Shown in pieces: positions 21,329 through 33,044 of a stretch of DNA of 64,000 nt. The stretch spans positions 4,983,782 to 5,047,781 of the forward strand of contig BCHX01000003.1 of NCBI GenBank assembly GCA_001599755.1, written 5' to 3'. Within the stretch, counting starts at the first letter, position 1. Every line of letters starts with the position of its first letter. The notes under the pieces are model-generated. The model saw only the letters and a list, made by a program, of their open reading frames with translations, was not told where the DNA came from and did not search any database. This DNA comes from Gliomastix tumulicola. Lineage: Eukaryota; Ascomycota; Sordariomycetes; Hypocreales; Bionectriaceae. Position numbers and translations under genes: made by a program.

Positions 21329-22489
21329 TCACAGCCAGTGGTTGAACTCCCAGTTGACGATATCAGCATCCACAGCCTGCAGATCCGAGATACCCAGGTT
21401 GGCCGCGTCGTTGATAATTTCCCTCTTGAGCAGCTGGATGCCCTTCTTGACCCCGTCGTACCCGTAGCAGTTGGCGTACATGAAGGGACGGGCGAGGCCC
21501 ACGGCCTTGACGCCGAGAGCCAGGAGCTTGATCACGTCGGAGCCGTAGCGCACGCCGCCGTCGGCGAGGACCTCTGTCTGCGCGAAGACCTCGGGCGCGT
21601 GGTTGTAGATCTCGAGCGCGACCTCGAGCGACGAGGGCGAGCCGTCCGTCTGGCGGCCGCCGTGGTTGGAGAGGAAGATGGCGTCGGCGCCGTGCTCGAC
21701 GGCCGTCCTGGCGTCCTCGACCGTCTGGATGCCCTTGAGGACGATGGGCAGCGAAGTCAGCGTGCGGAGGTGGTCGTAGACCTCCCACGTGAGGTAGGTG
21801 AAGCCGATGTCAGCGGAGCCGACGCCGTAGCGGGCCGCACGCTGGCGGTTGCCGTCGCCCGCCGAGTCGACGGTCAGGACGATGGCCTTGGCACCGGCCT
21901 TCTCGAAGCGCTTGGCGTAGAACAGGAACTCGGTGTCGTTGCGCGGGTCGCTGAGGTACAGCTGCTGGAAGAGGATCTGGCTGCCGTCCGACGGCTTCTC
22001 GTCCGCAATCTCCTCGACGGACATGGAGGCGAGCAGCGAGGGCACCCAGAGCACGTCCTCGTCGTAGGCCGCGTGCAGGAGACCCAGCTCGCGGTCCTCG
22101 TGGTTGCCCAAGTCACCCCTGGCGGCGGGGGCGATGAAAAAGGGGGCTGAGAAGTTGTAGCCCAGGATGCTGGTGGGCATCGTGTCCTCGACGTCGATAA
22201 TGTCACGCATGACGCGCGGGCGGAAGGTGTAGCGTTGGAACACCTCGAGGTTGTTGCGGTACGACCACTCACCGCCGGCACCAGCGCGGTAGTACGTGTA
22301 GCCGGCGATGTCCATGTAGTTGCGAGCGGCAGCCTCGAAGTCGGGAAGGCCCTTGATGGCGTCGAGAGGAGGGAGGACGTCCTTCTCGAGAGTCACGGCC
22401 TCCTCGAAGCCAGTGTCAGGCTCATTGAGGAAGGGTCGGGTGGCGAAGGCTCCCGTAGCCAGGAGGAGAGTGCAGAGGCGAGACTGCAT
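21329..22489 (-). CDS. FMN-dependent alpha-hydroxy acid oxidase/dehydrogenase with signal peptide
   Basis: Predicted FMN enzyme oxidising L-lactate, glycolate or a related 2-hydroxy acid; oxidase members release H2O2. The single exon gives 386 aa. Unusually for the family it starts with a short hydrophobic leader (MQSRLCTLLLATGAFAT) that looks like a secretion signal. Active-site landmarks are present: the Tyr in YTYYRAGAGGE, QLYLSD, TVDS followed by an Arg-rich turn, the FMN Lys in PIVLKGI, and the catalytic SNHGGRQ; DGGVRYGSDVIKLLALG is the phosphate-binding block. The catalytic domain alone is present, with no cytochrome b5 domain as in yeast Cyb2. A TATA box lies about 105 nt upstream. 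Secretion is inferred and should be tested; a mitochondrial presequence is the alternative. Confidence 0.88.
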   Translation of the reverse strand: MQSRLCTLLLATGAFATRPFLNEPDTGFEEAVTLEKDVLPPLDAIKGLPDFEAAARNYMDIAGYTYYRAGAGGEWSYRNNLEVFQRYTFRPRVMRDIIDVEDTMPTSILGYNFSAPFFIAPAARGDLGNHEDRELGLLHAAYDEDVLWVPSLLASMSVEEIADEKPSDGSQILFQQLYLSDPRNDTEFLFYAKRFEKAGAKAIVLTVDSAGDGNRQRAARYGVGSADIGFTYLTWEVYDHLRTLTSLPIVLKGIQTVEDARTAVEHGADAIFLSNHGGRQTDGSPSSLEVALEIYNHAPEVFAQTEVLADGGVRYGSDVIKLLALGVKAVGLARPFMYANCYGYDGVKKGIQLLKREIINDAANLGISDLQAVDADIVNWEFNHWL

Positions 22490-22592
22490 TTTGAGATGTC
22501 TTCTGCAGCAAGAGAGTGTATGTAGCTTTTCCTTTGGACTGATCGGTGGTGATGTCGAGATTTCGAGTCTCTGCCCTGAGGCTCATCCCAAT

Positions 22593-22600
22593 CTTATATA
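22593..22600 (-). promoter_or_regulatory. TATA box of the FMN oxidase gene
   Basis: TATATAAG on the minus strand, 104-111 nt upstream of the ATG at 22489, a normal spacing for a fungal core promoter. Confidence 0.6.
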
Positions 22601-24134
22601 CTCATCCCTTGGCCACGTTTGATGCTTCAACATCACTTTCCAGACGAGTCCCGGTCAGCATCATCTCCCAATGATAAGACAAGATGCCGTCTTAACCGAG
22701 AAGATGCCGTCTCTTTCTTTCGAAAATGAGGTTAAGTCGCGATGTCTGCCTTCATCTCATCCTTCGGCGTGGATTGCGAATCTGTCAGCCCGTAGTGAAG
22801 AGCGGGCCTTGTGGAACTGGACAGAGATTTCTCTCCTCGACCTCCCTTCTTTGGACTGAATGCCCATCTGATATCTTGCCTGGCGAGCGCCGGGAGCATG
22901 GAATTTGAAGCTCCAAGGTGAATGGAGGTTGATTGTCGACCACATCAGACGAACTGAGACAGGGTCCGCGTGGCTTCGTCCGGTTCTCTCCTTGGCCCGA
23001 TGTGAACTCGGAACCGTCCAAGGCCCCTAACTCCTTAGCTGGCGCAAAAGGGACTCCGACGGCGCAAATTGCCATTTCCTGTAGCCTCCCGCGTCATCCT
23101 CCCACGTGTTAGAAACAAGCTTGATATTGCTGCACTTGTCATAGGCGTAGGCATCATAGGTAGTAGGTAGGCAGTGCGTATGTTCCGTGAAGTTCCTAGA
23201 TCCCACAGTGGATATAGAGTGTGAAATCAAAGATATGCTAGCGTGTTTCGGGAAGCCTCTTTGTCCTCGCGCGGGCTAGCTTGTTGATAAGCCGCAACGG
23301 GGACGAGACCTCCAGCCTCCAACGTACACTGGTCTCGAGAATAGCACGGAAGCAGTCGAAGATAAGTGTGAGCGTTGCAGCACGTCAGAGGTCTATATCC
23401 CGTGTTATTATCGTGCGGCTCGTGCCAAAGGTGTGTTTCCTATCCACTGGTCCACTAGGCGAGGATCCCGCGAGGATCAACGACCCGTCCGCTACCCCCG
23501 ACTAGGGCTGATGCCTTCGGATAGACCCATATACCATCCCTGAGCGTTCGCCAAGTCCTCGACTGCCGGTAGATACAAGGAGACAAGGGGGGCAGTTCTG
23601 CAGCTGGCGGAACTCAGCCTGTGCTCTATTTTCCGCTGTACATACGTGGTCTTGTCAGCAGGTTGCATGGGGGTCAAGGCCTAGGAGTGGGGGTTTCTGA
23701 CCCGTCCTGCTCCCCAGGTGACGAAGGCGACGGCATGTTCCAGGTGCTTCTTGTGGCATTTTAGGGTCCTTTGCAAGGGAGAAGACCCGTTCTCGACGGA
23801 CTTCTTTGGACCAAGTGTCCACTCCGTCGCTGCTGAATGCTGGGAAGGATTTGGAATGGGTGTTGGCGGTGGGAGATGGCCGAAAAGATACTACAGCGAG
23901 CGAGGCTATGCTGAGTTTGATATAGTCGCAGCGAGGGATATTTACATTTAAGTGCCACAACTTGGTTCTAGAATCTTTTGACATTTCCCCTTTACTTGTC
24001 CCAAAAACACACCAACTCACACTGATGGCCTGTGATGAACTCCGCCACTAAATACTGAATTTCCGAACCACCCTTCATTCTCAGTTTGAAGACTGAATAG
24101 ATCTTGTATGTATTTCGAATTAAGTTTGTTGATA
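22601..24134. other. 1.5 kb intergenic region
   Basis: Upstream region of the FMN oxidase gene and 3' flank of the P450 gene. No gene, repeat or RNA gene is supported. Confidence 0.5.
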
Positions 24135-25917
24135 CTATAGGGCTTTGAACCGTAATCTCACCCCGGTGTCTGGTCTAGCTGTCAGTGTGCCCGTAGGAAG
24201 CCATACCTCCTCATCCTTCACAAGCGTCCAGGAAAGCGAAGACACCAACGCGGCGAGGACGCAGCGGATCTCGGCCTTGCTGAATCCCGCTCCGATGCAG
24301 CTTCGAGGCCCATGAAGGAAGGTGAGGAAGTTGTAGTTGCTCTTCGTCCCACCCGTCTGGTTCGGCCGGCCATCCTCGTTGATCCAACGTTCTGGACGAC
24401 AGACTTCGGCGTCCTCGCCCCAGACGTCGCGCGAACGGTTGATGAGCCACATGGAGATGACTAGGATGGTGCCTTGGGGGATGAAGTAGCTGCCCACCTG
24501 CGAATCCTGGAGGCACTGGCGCATGGTCATGGGGACGGCCGGGTACAGTCGCAGGGTCTCCTGGATGATCCCGTTGAGGTAGGGGAGCTGCTCCAGCGTG
24601 ACGCCGAGATCTGTCGATGTATCTAGAGATGCTCGCATTATCTCTTCCCTAAGTTTGGCTTGCAAACCCTGGTCCTTTGCGAGCAAGTAGCACGCCCAGC
24701 AAATGGAAGCTGCTGTCGTCTCTTGCCTAATTTCTCGAATATCAGTGCCTGCGTTGGGATGTATCAATAAATGAACCCAAGCAACTCACCCTGCTGCCAC
24801 AGTGGCTAGAAGCTGCTCTTTCAACGCCGTATCGGAAAACTCTCCAGACTTGATCAGGATGGACAAGATGTCGACATTCTCCTCCGGACTCTTCGCTATC
24901 GCCTCCCGCTTCCTCGTGATGATAGGCTCCCAAGCATCATGGATGTCACTCTGGATCTTGCTGAACACGGCATTCATCTTCCACGGCAGCGCCTTCACCA
25001 CGGAGGGCCCAAGCATGGCTGAGGCGACCCAATAGACAAGCTTGCCGGGGCTGGGCTCCAAGAAGTCAAGGAAGGCCTGGATGAGCTCATGATGACCTTT
25101 TTCGATAGCACCAAAGTCGTGGCCCATGCCAGCGACTCCGATGACATCCAGAGTGATATTGCCCGCCCACGACGAGATATCAACGGTACCAACGTCAGGA
25201 TGCGACACCTCTTCAGATTCCAACGAGGTGGGCTGCTGCAAAGCCACCTCTCTCCTGAGTAGCTTGGCCCATACGTCGGACTTTTTCCACATCATGGAGT
25301 ATAGATTCCGGATGTTGCGGAAGTGGAAGGCGGGCATGCTCTTCTTGCGCAGGAACCGGTGCTCGTCGCCCTCGACCATGGGCAGGCTGTTGCCGAGGAT
25401 TCGTCGGAGGTGGCTGGCGATCTTGACGGGCTTGCCAAAGTCGTAGCATCGTTGGACGAGGACATCCCTCAGCAGGTCGGGCTTGGGGACTAGGAACAGG
25501 CTGCCGAACTTGTTGAGGGCGATGAGGTCTTGGTCGGGGTAGGTCTTTGCGAGATCGAAGAATAGCTCGGCAGCGGGACGCTCCTTGACGAAGGGGAGTC
25601 GATGGACGACTGTGATTAGTTCCTGCCGGAGAGCGGAAGTTAGTATGAATAGACTCAGCAGGAAGAACTGGATGCAACGAGAGGGCTCGCACTTTGGGAC
25701 CAGGAACATGGCGGAGCGGGCTGAAGACATTCGGCCACAAGTACAGCCAAACCACCACCCATAGAGAGTAGTTGGCGACAAGCAGGCCGAGGACTGCCGC
25801 AGTCCGTTGACCCCCCGAGCTGAAATACCCTGGAAAGAACTTGGCAAGCAGAAAAATCTCAGGGACCACAGCCAGCGTGAGATTTCTGACAGTGAGGACT
25901 TCCTTGATCAGCACCAT
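24135..25917 (-). CDS. cytochrome P450 (membrane-anchored)
   Basis: Predicted ER-bound haem-thiolate monooxygenase. Three exons, 25917-25693, 25622-24790 and 24726-24135, give 549 aa. The N-terminus has two hydrophobic segments (about residues 12-30 and 40-62) before the proline hinge LRHVPGPK. The I-helix motif AGQETT is split by intron 2, which supports the splice model. The ExxR is in QETLRLYP and the haem loop is FLHGPRSCIGAGF. Introns are 63 and 70 bp. The haem and I-helix motifs are complete, so the enzyme should be active. The family number and substrate cannot be read here. No polyketide synthase, peptide synthetase or terpene gene is nearby, so membership in a secondary-metabolite cluster is not indicated. 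Confidence 0.93.
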
Positions 25918-27855
25918 GGCTCATGAGAGGTGATGTTAGATGCGTGACGGCCTTTCACGGCAAGCCTCTTCTGTGCTTAGGTTCTCCTCGGTGGGCACGC
26001 TCTTCGGAATGAACCTGGGAATCCAATTAAATGTGATATGTCTCCTGTAGTCGTTGGGTAGGAGGGCAAGCGAGCTACGCGATGTGTCTTGGAGAGGACG
26101 CGGGCGCCAAACTCCGAGGATTACATGTCGGTATCGAAGATGGCAAGCAAGCAGAAAGGTGCCATTTTGGTGAGTCTCTCGCGCAATATTGCATACTTTG
26201 TTTGCGGTCAGGCTGGGGAAAAACTGTCACGAACCTGGGTGGCTGGTGAAATCGGGAGCTTTCCTCAGCCACCGCTCACACCAGACAGTGGCGCAATTTT
26301 GGACCGCTCTGGACTCCTCTTTGGTCATATTCAAGATGTTCACTTAAGCATAAGCATGCTAATTAGAGTCGCGCGTGCGGCATACAGCTACGCTCTCGCC
26401 CCTCTTTGGCCACTCGGAGAGGTGCCTGGGGGGCTTTCTGGATTTGGGCCACGGCTATCGAAGGCAGCGAACTTGTTGGGGTTGCAATGGGGCGTGCCCA
26501 ATTGGACGAAGCTACGCTTTACGATGTCCAAAGACAGACGTGGCATGCGAGCGATTCCACTGTGGCTTCGAGACGGACCGGTGTGTGGTGGCTGAGCTCA
26601 GTCTGGAAAAAGCATCTATTGCATCAACCGAGATCCGAAAACTACTTTGACTGACGTCGCCAGTCAATCATGGGGTCCTGGACAAGGCTATGAATTGCCG
26701 AAAACATCTGCAGCTGCCTCAGCAAGCGTCGAAGTTTGAACAATAAGGCGCTCGTGAGCTTGTACTCTTCACTCTGAGAGCTGGGCCACTGCAGACTGAC
26801 CACCTCCGCCCTCCCATCGCGCAGAAGACCCAGAGGCACCAATGCCAATGCCGAACAGGCGTGCTTTGCATCTTCAAAAGTTCAGATGATGCATTGACAG
26901 GGGTCATCGGGCACATCTCCGCCTTTTGGTAATGAGATGCACACAGTTGGTTGTCATGCCCTCCCTTCCTCCCCCGCTCGCTCGCTTCCCCATAAAGACC
27001 ATACATAAAAGACCTCGGCCTCCCTTGCTTCCCCCCTCGTCATCGAGCAGAAGAACCCCCGCAAGCGCAGCGGTGTCATGTGGGATCGCACAAATTGGAT
27101 ACCCATTCTGGTGCCGCTTTCCGAGCTCAGCGCGGTCTCCTCAAATGGAATACGAGGGAAATAATACAGTCCCCTTCCCCATGTCCTCCCCCATTTCCCC
27201 CTACCCAGCGTGGAGGCGCTGGAGGGGGGGCCGTAAAAATCGCCGATGGTGCTCTCCTGGAAGCCCCCCCCCCTAGAATTGAGGCTACTTCGTCTAGTGC
27301 TCGCCCTGACAGCACACGACAGGCGGTCTTGCCTGCTTCGAGCCATGCCTTGCGAGCTGCATACCTAGTTTCGGACTAGGATCGGCGGGGGTATGCTGAA
27401 TGAGGCCTGTGGCGAGGTGATTGCAGGGTTGCATCGTGCAGTGCAGTACTCGTAGGGGGGAACCTCGTTAGCTACCTCAGTTAGTCTGCTGTCTCTCTCC
27501 GCACAGGCCTTCCCCGCGCGGAGAACCGGCTGGGCGCTGCACTAAATGACCGCCGTAATTTCGCAGGATCACTAGCCAGTGAGGCAATCTGGGGAAGTTC
27601 TAGATCGAGGGGGGGAGGCGGTGGGTGATGTGATGAAGCGAGGTTCAGCTCAGTCGGCTGGTGCTCTCTTCATCCTTGTGATTCGGGCTGTCACTGGGCC
27701 TTTGGGCGAATACATTAGCCAGCACGGGCCGGGGGAAAACATCCCTGTGTTTTGGTTCTTTCTCGTTTCACGTCTCAATTCTTCGCGGTAGCCTAAGAGG
27801 ACGCCCTGCTCCGTGACTTCTCTCTCTCGCCTGGAGGGTGTTGTGTGTTTTGACA
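25918..27855. other. 1.9 kb intergenic region between divergent P450 and repeat-protein genes
   Basis: Promoters of two divergent genes. Several frames of 60-170 codons are open on either strand but show no domain, signal peptide or conserved look, so none is called. Confidence 0.5.
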
Positions 27856-30800
27856 ATGCGGTCCTCGACATTGCTTGCGCTGGCATCACTGCCATTCCGC
27901 CCCTTTGCCCTCAACACACCGAACATCAACCTTCCCGGTGATGTGCCCCTCACAGAGCTGCTGCAGAAGCACAATCTTGCCATTGTGCCGCTGTCGGACC
28001 TGACCGACGTCCTCACGCAGCTCAACTCCCTGCTAGACAAGAACATCGCCCTGCAACAGCAGCAGCAGGAGCAGCTTCGCCACCAGCCGACCATCCGGAT
28101 CGTCAAGCGGCAGAGCAACAACAACACGACATCGCCGAACAATAACGACAACAATGACTCGTCGAGCAGCAACAGCAACAGCAACGACAATAGCGATTCC
28201 ATCACCACGCTTGACATCCCCGGCGTGCAGGATCTGGGCGACATCCTCGGCAGCCTGCTCAAGCTCATCACGCAGCTGGGCGACATCGCCGGCTACTTCG
28301 AGGCCATCAGCGACCTGCTGAGCTCCGAGTTCCTGCAGGCCCTGCACGATGCCATCACCGACCTCTCGGCCACGCTGAAGCCGCCCGTGCCGAACCAAGT
28401 GCGGACGCTGCTCACCAAGGCGCTGCCGCTCATCGACCTGCTCGGCGAGCTGGACCTGGCGGGCCTCATCGACCAGATCAAGGACGTGGACATCGCGAAG
28501 CTCGTGGGCGCCGTGATGAAGCTGCTGTCCGAGGACAACCTGAGCAACATCGACAACCTGATCGGCAACGGCGCGGCGCTGCTGACGCCCAAGTTCGTCA
28601 ACGAGACGCAGTCGCTCATCGGCGAGGTGGCGCCCATCCTGGACGACGTCGCGCCGCTGCTGGAGAAGATCATGCAGCTCGACCTCGAGGGCATCATCAG
28701 CGCCCTGGACCCGCTGCTGACGGAGGACTCCATCAAGAAGATCGTGGCGCTGGTCGGCAACGCCGGCGATCTGCTGTCGCAGGACACGGTCAAGACGCTC
28801 AAGGAGCTGCTCAAGAGCGCGGGACCGCTGATCGACAAGATCGGCGACCTCGATATAGAGGGCATCCTCAAGGCCCTGGAGCCCTTGCTCAGCGAGGACT
28901 CCATGAAGCGCATCGTCGCCCTGGTGAAGAACGCGGGTGACCTGCTCTCCGCCGACACGGTGAAGACGCTCAAGGATCTGCTCAAGAGTGCCGGCCCGCT
29001 GATCGACAAGGTCACTAAGCTGGATCTCGAGGGCATCCTCAACGCGCTGGAGCCCTTGCTGTCGGAGGAGTCGATGAAGCGCATCGTTGCACTCGTTGGC
29101 AACGCCAGCGACCTGCTGTCGCAAGACACGGTCAAGACGCTCAAGAACCTGCTGAAGAGCGCCGGTCCCCTCATCGATAAGATCTCCGACTTGGACATCC
29201 AGGGCATCCTGGATGCGCTGAAGCCCTTGCTGTCAGAAGAGTCGATGAAGCGTATCGTGGCGTTGGTTGACAATGCGAGCGACCTGTTGTCCAAGGACAC
29301 GGTCAAGACGCTCAAGGATCTCCTCAAGAGTGCTGGGCCGTTACTCGACAAGGTCGCCAAGCTTGATCTGGAGGGTATCATCGACGCACTCCAGCCTCTC
29401 TTGTCTGAAGAGTCGATGAAGAGGATTGTCGCGCTCGTCGATAACGCGAGCGACTTGTTATCAAAGGACACAGTCAAGAGCCTCAAGGATCTCCTCAAGA
29501 GTGCTGGACCCTTGCTGGATAAGGTGGCTAAGCTTGACTTGGAAGGCATTATCAATGCCCTCGAGCCACTTCTCTCCGAGGAATCGATGAAGAAGATCGT
29601 CGCACTCGTGAATAACGCGGGTGACCTATTATCGAAGGATACAGTCAAGTCTCTCAAGGATCTTCTCAAGAGCGCCGGCCCCTTGCTCGACAAGGTGGCC
29701 AAGCTGGACCTGGAAGGCATCATCAACGCTCTCGAGCCTCTGCTCTCAGAAGACTCCATGAAGCGGATCGTAAGCCTCGTGCAGAACGCGGCCAACCTCC
29801 TCACAGAGGGCACGGTCAAGACGCTCAAGGACCTCCTGCAGAGCGCCGGACCGCTGATCGACAAGATCTCGGAGATCGACATCAAGGCCTTGCTCGACGC
29901 TCTCGGTCCGCTGCTCACAGAGGACTCCATCAAGGGCTTGGTCAACCTCGTGAAGAACGCCACGAGCCTCCTGACCAAGGACTTCGTCAAGGAGACGCAG
30001 TCGCTCATCGGGGACGCCAGCTCGCTGCTTGGCAACCTCGGCGGCGTGGACCTGGCAGGCCTGCTGAAGAAGGTGGCTCCTCTGCTCGACGAGGTGGCCA
30101 AGCTTGACCTCGAGGGCCTGCTTAAGGCTGTCAAGCCGCTGCTGACGCCGGATTCCGTCAAGGAGATCGTGTCTCTGGTCGGCAACGCTGGTGATCTGCT
30201 CACGCCCAAGTTTGTGAACCAGACGCAGACCTTGATCGGCGATGCTGTGCCGCTGCTGTCGTCTATCAGCGGGCTCGACCTCCCCGAGCTGCTCGACAAG
30301 GTTTCTCCGCTCCTGGACGAGCTCGCTAAGCTTGATCTTGGCGACCTCGTCAAGAAGGTGGTGCCTCTGCTTGATGTCCTCAGCGGTCTCGACATCGAGG
30401 GTCTTCTAGACGCCGTCAAGCCACTGCTCGCGCCCGAGAGCGTCAAGAAGATTGTCGGACTGGTGGGCAACGCCGGTGACCTGCTCAGTGACAAGTTCGT
30501 CAACCAGACGCAGTCGCTCATCGGTCAGGCCCTTCCGCTCCTGACTTCGCTGGGCAAGATCGATCTCGACGGCCTCATTGACAGCGTGAAGCCGCTGCTC
30601 GATGCCCTGGAAGAGATCGACTTCAAGAAGCTCGTTGCCACTATCAAGCCTATCCTGGCGTCGCTCGGAGAGGTTGACATCGCGGGCTTGGTCAAGAAGG
30701 TTATCCCGCTGCTGGACACCCTCGACGAGCTCGACATCGAAGGCATCCTCAGCGTCGTGAAGCCGTACTTGACCGAGCAGTCTCTCGAGGGCATCTTCGG

Positions 30801-31283
30801 CCTCGTCGATAACGCGGAAGACCTGCTGACGCAGAAGTTCGTCAACCAGACGCACACCCTGATCGGTGGCGCGGTGCCGCTGGTGGACATCCTCAACAAG
30901 GTCGATCTGGAGGGCCTGTTCAAGACCATCGAGCCTCTGCTGGATGAGCTGACCAAGATCGATCTGGCCGGTCTCGTCACTGCGGTCGAGCCCCTCCTCA
31001 GCGCCGTCAAGGATCTGGACGTCGAGGGTCTAGTCAAGGCTTTCCAGCCGCTGCTCACGCCCACGAACGCCGAGAAGCTCGTGGGCCTGGTCAACAATGC
31101 GGTCTCGTTGCTGACGCAGTCGTTTGTGTCGCAAACCTCTGGCCTAATAGATGATGCAGCGCCGGTAAGTTAACCTTTGTTTGTCCACCTCTCGTGATCT
31201 GATGCTGACCACCATGACCTCTCCAGCTCGTGGCGACTGTTGCCGATCTTGTTCATGCGGTGCTGAAGGAGTTGATGGGCTAA
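27856..31283 (+). CDS. large secreted protein made of tandem 19-residue amphipathic repeats
   Basis: Function unknown; I do not recognise a named family. Two exons, 27856-31164 and 31227-31283, give 1121 aa. Order: short hydrophobic leader (MRSSTLLALASLPFRPFA), a Leu/Gln-rich segment, a KR site that could be a Kex2 cut, an Asn/Ser-rich linker (about residues 90-120), then repeats from about residue 125 to the C-terminus. The basic unit is 19 residues of the type DLEGLLKAVKPLLDELAKL. Three subtypes combine into a 57-residue (171 bp) module present eight times without indels between 28681 and 30048; later, single 19-residue units are interspersed. Four diverged modules carry an N-glycosylation sequon in KFVN(E/Q)T. 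The pattern of hydrophobic residues fits amphipathic helices, and a cell-surface, lipid- or wall-binding role is a guess. The start at 27856 is the first ATG. Confidence 0.85.
28681..30048 (+). repeat. eight tandem 171-bp coding modules (each 3 x 57 bp)
   Basis: Module starts fall at 28681, 28852, 29023, 29194, 29365, 29536, 29707 and 29878, each beginning with an Asp codon and in perfect 171-bp register. Neighbouring modules 4-6 are nearly identical in protein but differ at many synonymous positions. Confidence 0.93.
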
Positions 31284-31595
31284 GGGACGGTGATACCACT
31301 GGGAAACATGGGATCTTGAATTTTTTAATTTTTTTTTTGAAGCCGGCTTAATTTGTAGCCAGCTAAGCGTCACTTAATGAGTAAAACGAAGAACGTAATG
31401 ATCATTGGGTGTGCTCCCCGGCGAATGTGCCCAACTGACTGGGAGTAAGACGACTCCATTGGAATTACAGGGAGTTAGTTACAGGGAATTACAGCGACCC
31501 AAACATGCTAATCGATAAGACCCATCCATCCCATCATTACGCTTGCTACCTCGCATTTTCGTCACTCGAGTGACCTCGCATTAATTACAGAGTCT
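31284..31595. other. 0.3 kb spacer between convergent genes
   Basis: Shared 3' region of the repeat-protein gene and the DUF3712 gene, with T-rich runs near 31319-31340. No gene is present. Confidence 0.6.
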
Positions 31596-33044
31596 TTATC
31601 CCAACTTGCTGCCTCTGGCTCCCAGCTTCATGATGCTCCAGGCCAATGACGCCTTTGGAGACGACCTCTTCAAGTTGGCACGCAGACCTGCACTGTCGCT
31701 GCCATTGCCACTGCCACTGCCATCCCAGTGGTGCAGCGCCTGGTCCAGCAGCGTCGTGTTGCCAAACACCTCGCCAACCACGTCCAGCAGCGACCCTTCG
31801 CCTCCGTTGGTCAAGCCACTCACGACGTCCACGAGCAGCGTGATGACCGGAATGCGGAACGGGATTCGCTTGTTCTTGAGGACCTCCTCGACGTACGGGA
31901 TGTGCTGCCCGTTGACCACTGTCGCGTGGCCCGTTGCGTTGAGCTCGATCTGGCCTTCAGCGAGAGCTGCCTTCTGGCTGTCCAGGATGGCCATGAGGTT
32001 GGGCACAAGCTCGTTGAAGAAGAGCTCGCCCTCAAAGTCACGGATGTTGTCGCCGTGGTAGAGATCCACGTCGAACACCGTCAGCAGGCCGAGCCTGATA
32101 TCACCAGACAGGACAGCAAAGGTGAGATTCCCCAGACCGAGCGTCAGGGTGCCCGAGTTGGGGATGTTCACCTTGCCCCTGAGATTCGACTTGCTGCTGC
32201 TGCTACTGCTGTTGTCGCCAGAGAAAGAGAACCGGAGATTCTGCACACCAAACCCCTGCAGGGAGTTCAGCGCCGGCACCTTCAGCGTCTTCTTGAGACT
32301 CGGCTTGTAGTGCAGCGCGCCGAGCTTCACCTTGGGCGACGCGGCGACGGACAGCTGCACGTCCTTCTTGTCAAAGACCTCGCTGAACCACGTGATGAGC
32401 TCGTCCTGGGAGTCGACGGAGACGGTCTGGTTCGTGACGACAATCTCCGTCTCCCCGTCGACGTGCTTGCCGGGCAGCTGGAGGTTGATGAAGGGGTCGC
32501 GGTCCTGCCCGTCGTCGCCGTCTCCGGGCCTCGAGAGGCTGAAGACGACGGGGTCGATGTTGACACCCAGAGGCGTGTCGAGGCTCGTGTCGATGGAGAC
32601 GATGAGCTGGTCGGGCGTGTGGGCGCGGAAGACGCCTGATTTGATGGGTAGAGACTGGTCGTTGACGATCTTCTGCACGAGGGCTGGGATGATGACCTTG
32701 AACCTGGCCGAGTGTGTTGGTATACGACAAAGGAGGCGTGCGAGGGTGGTCGTTACTCACAAAATTGGGAGGAAGATGGCCAGGAAGATGACGAGACCGA
32801 GGAGGTACCACCACTTGAAGCGCCAGCAGTGCCTCTTCACCTTCTGCCTCTTGCCGATGGGCTCCTTCGGCGACTTCTCCTGAACGAGGTGGTCAGAGGA
32901 GGCGTCATCTACAGGCGCCTGAGCTTGTGCGGCGTCTGCATTGTCGACGTCGCTCACATCACGGGCACCACGAGCTTCAGGCTCTGGCGCATCCGCGTCG
33001 TCTGACAATGGGGAGGGAGAACGGCGGTCGGCTGGCGAAGCCAT
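31596..33044 (-). CDS. DUF3712-type single-pass membrane protein
   Basis: Fungal protein of unknown function with a LEA/BPI-like extracellular or vacuolar-lumen body. Two exons, 33044-32761 and 32703-31596, give 463 aa. Residues 1-75 are acidic and Ser/Pro-rich and end in a basic patch (GKRQKVKRHCWRFKWW). One transmembrane helix follows (about 78-95, YLLGLVIFLAIFLPIL), giving a type II orientation. The remaining about 365 residues hold the DUF3712-like region (VDLYHGDNIRDFEGELFFNELVPNLMAIL, then VLKNKRIPFRIPVI) and several N-glycosylation sites. The 57-bp intron splits the membrane segment. It is tail to tail with the repeat protein, 312 bp apart; any functional link is speculation. Confidence 0.8.

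Noticed and set aside
28293..30521. 742-codon open frame antisense to the repeat protein gene
   Set aside because: It follows the 171-bp repeat of the sense gene and is explained by its codon bias; no ATG-led domain, signal peptide or splice pattern of its own.
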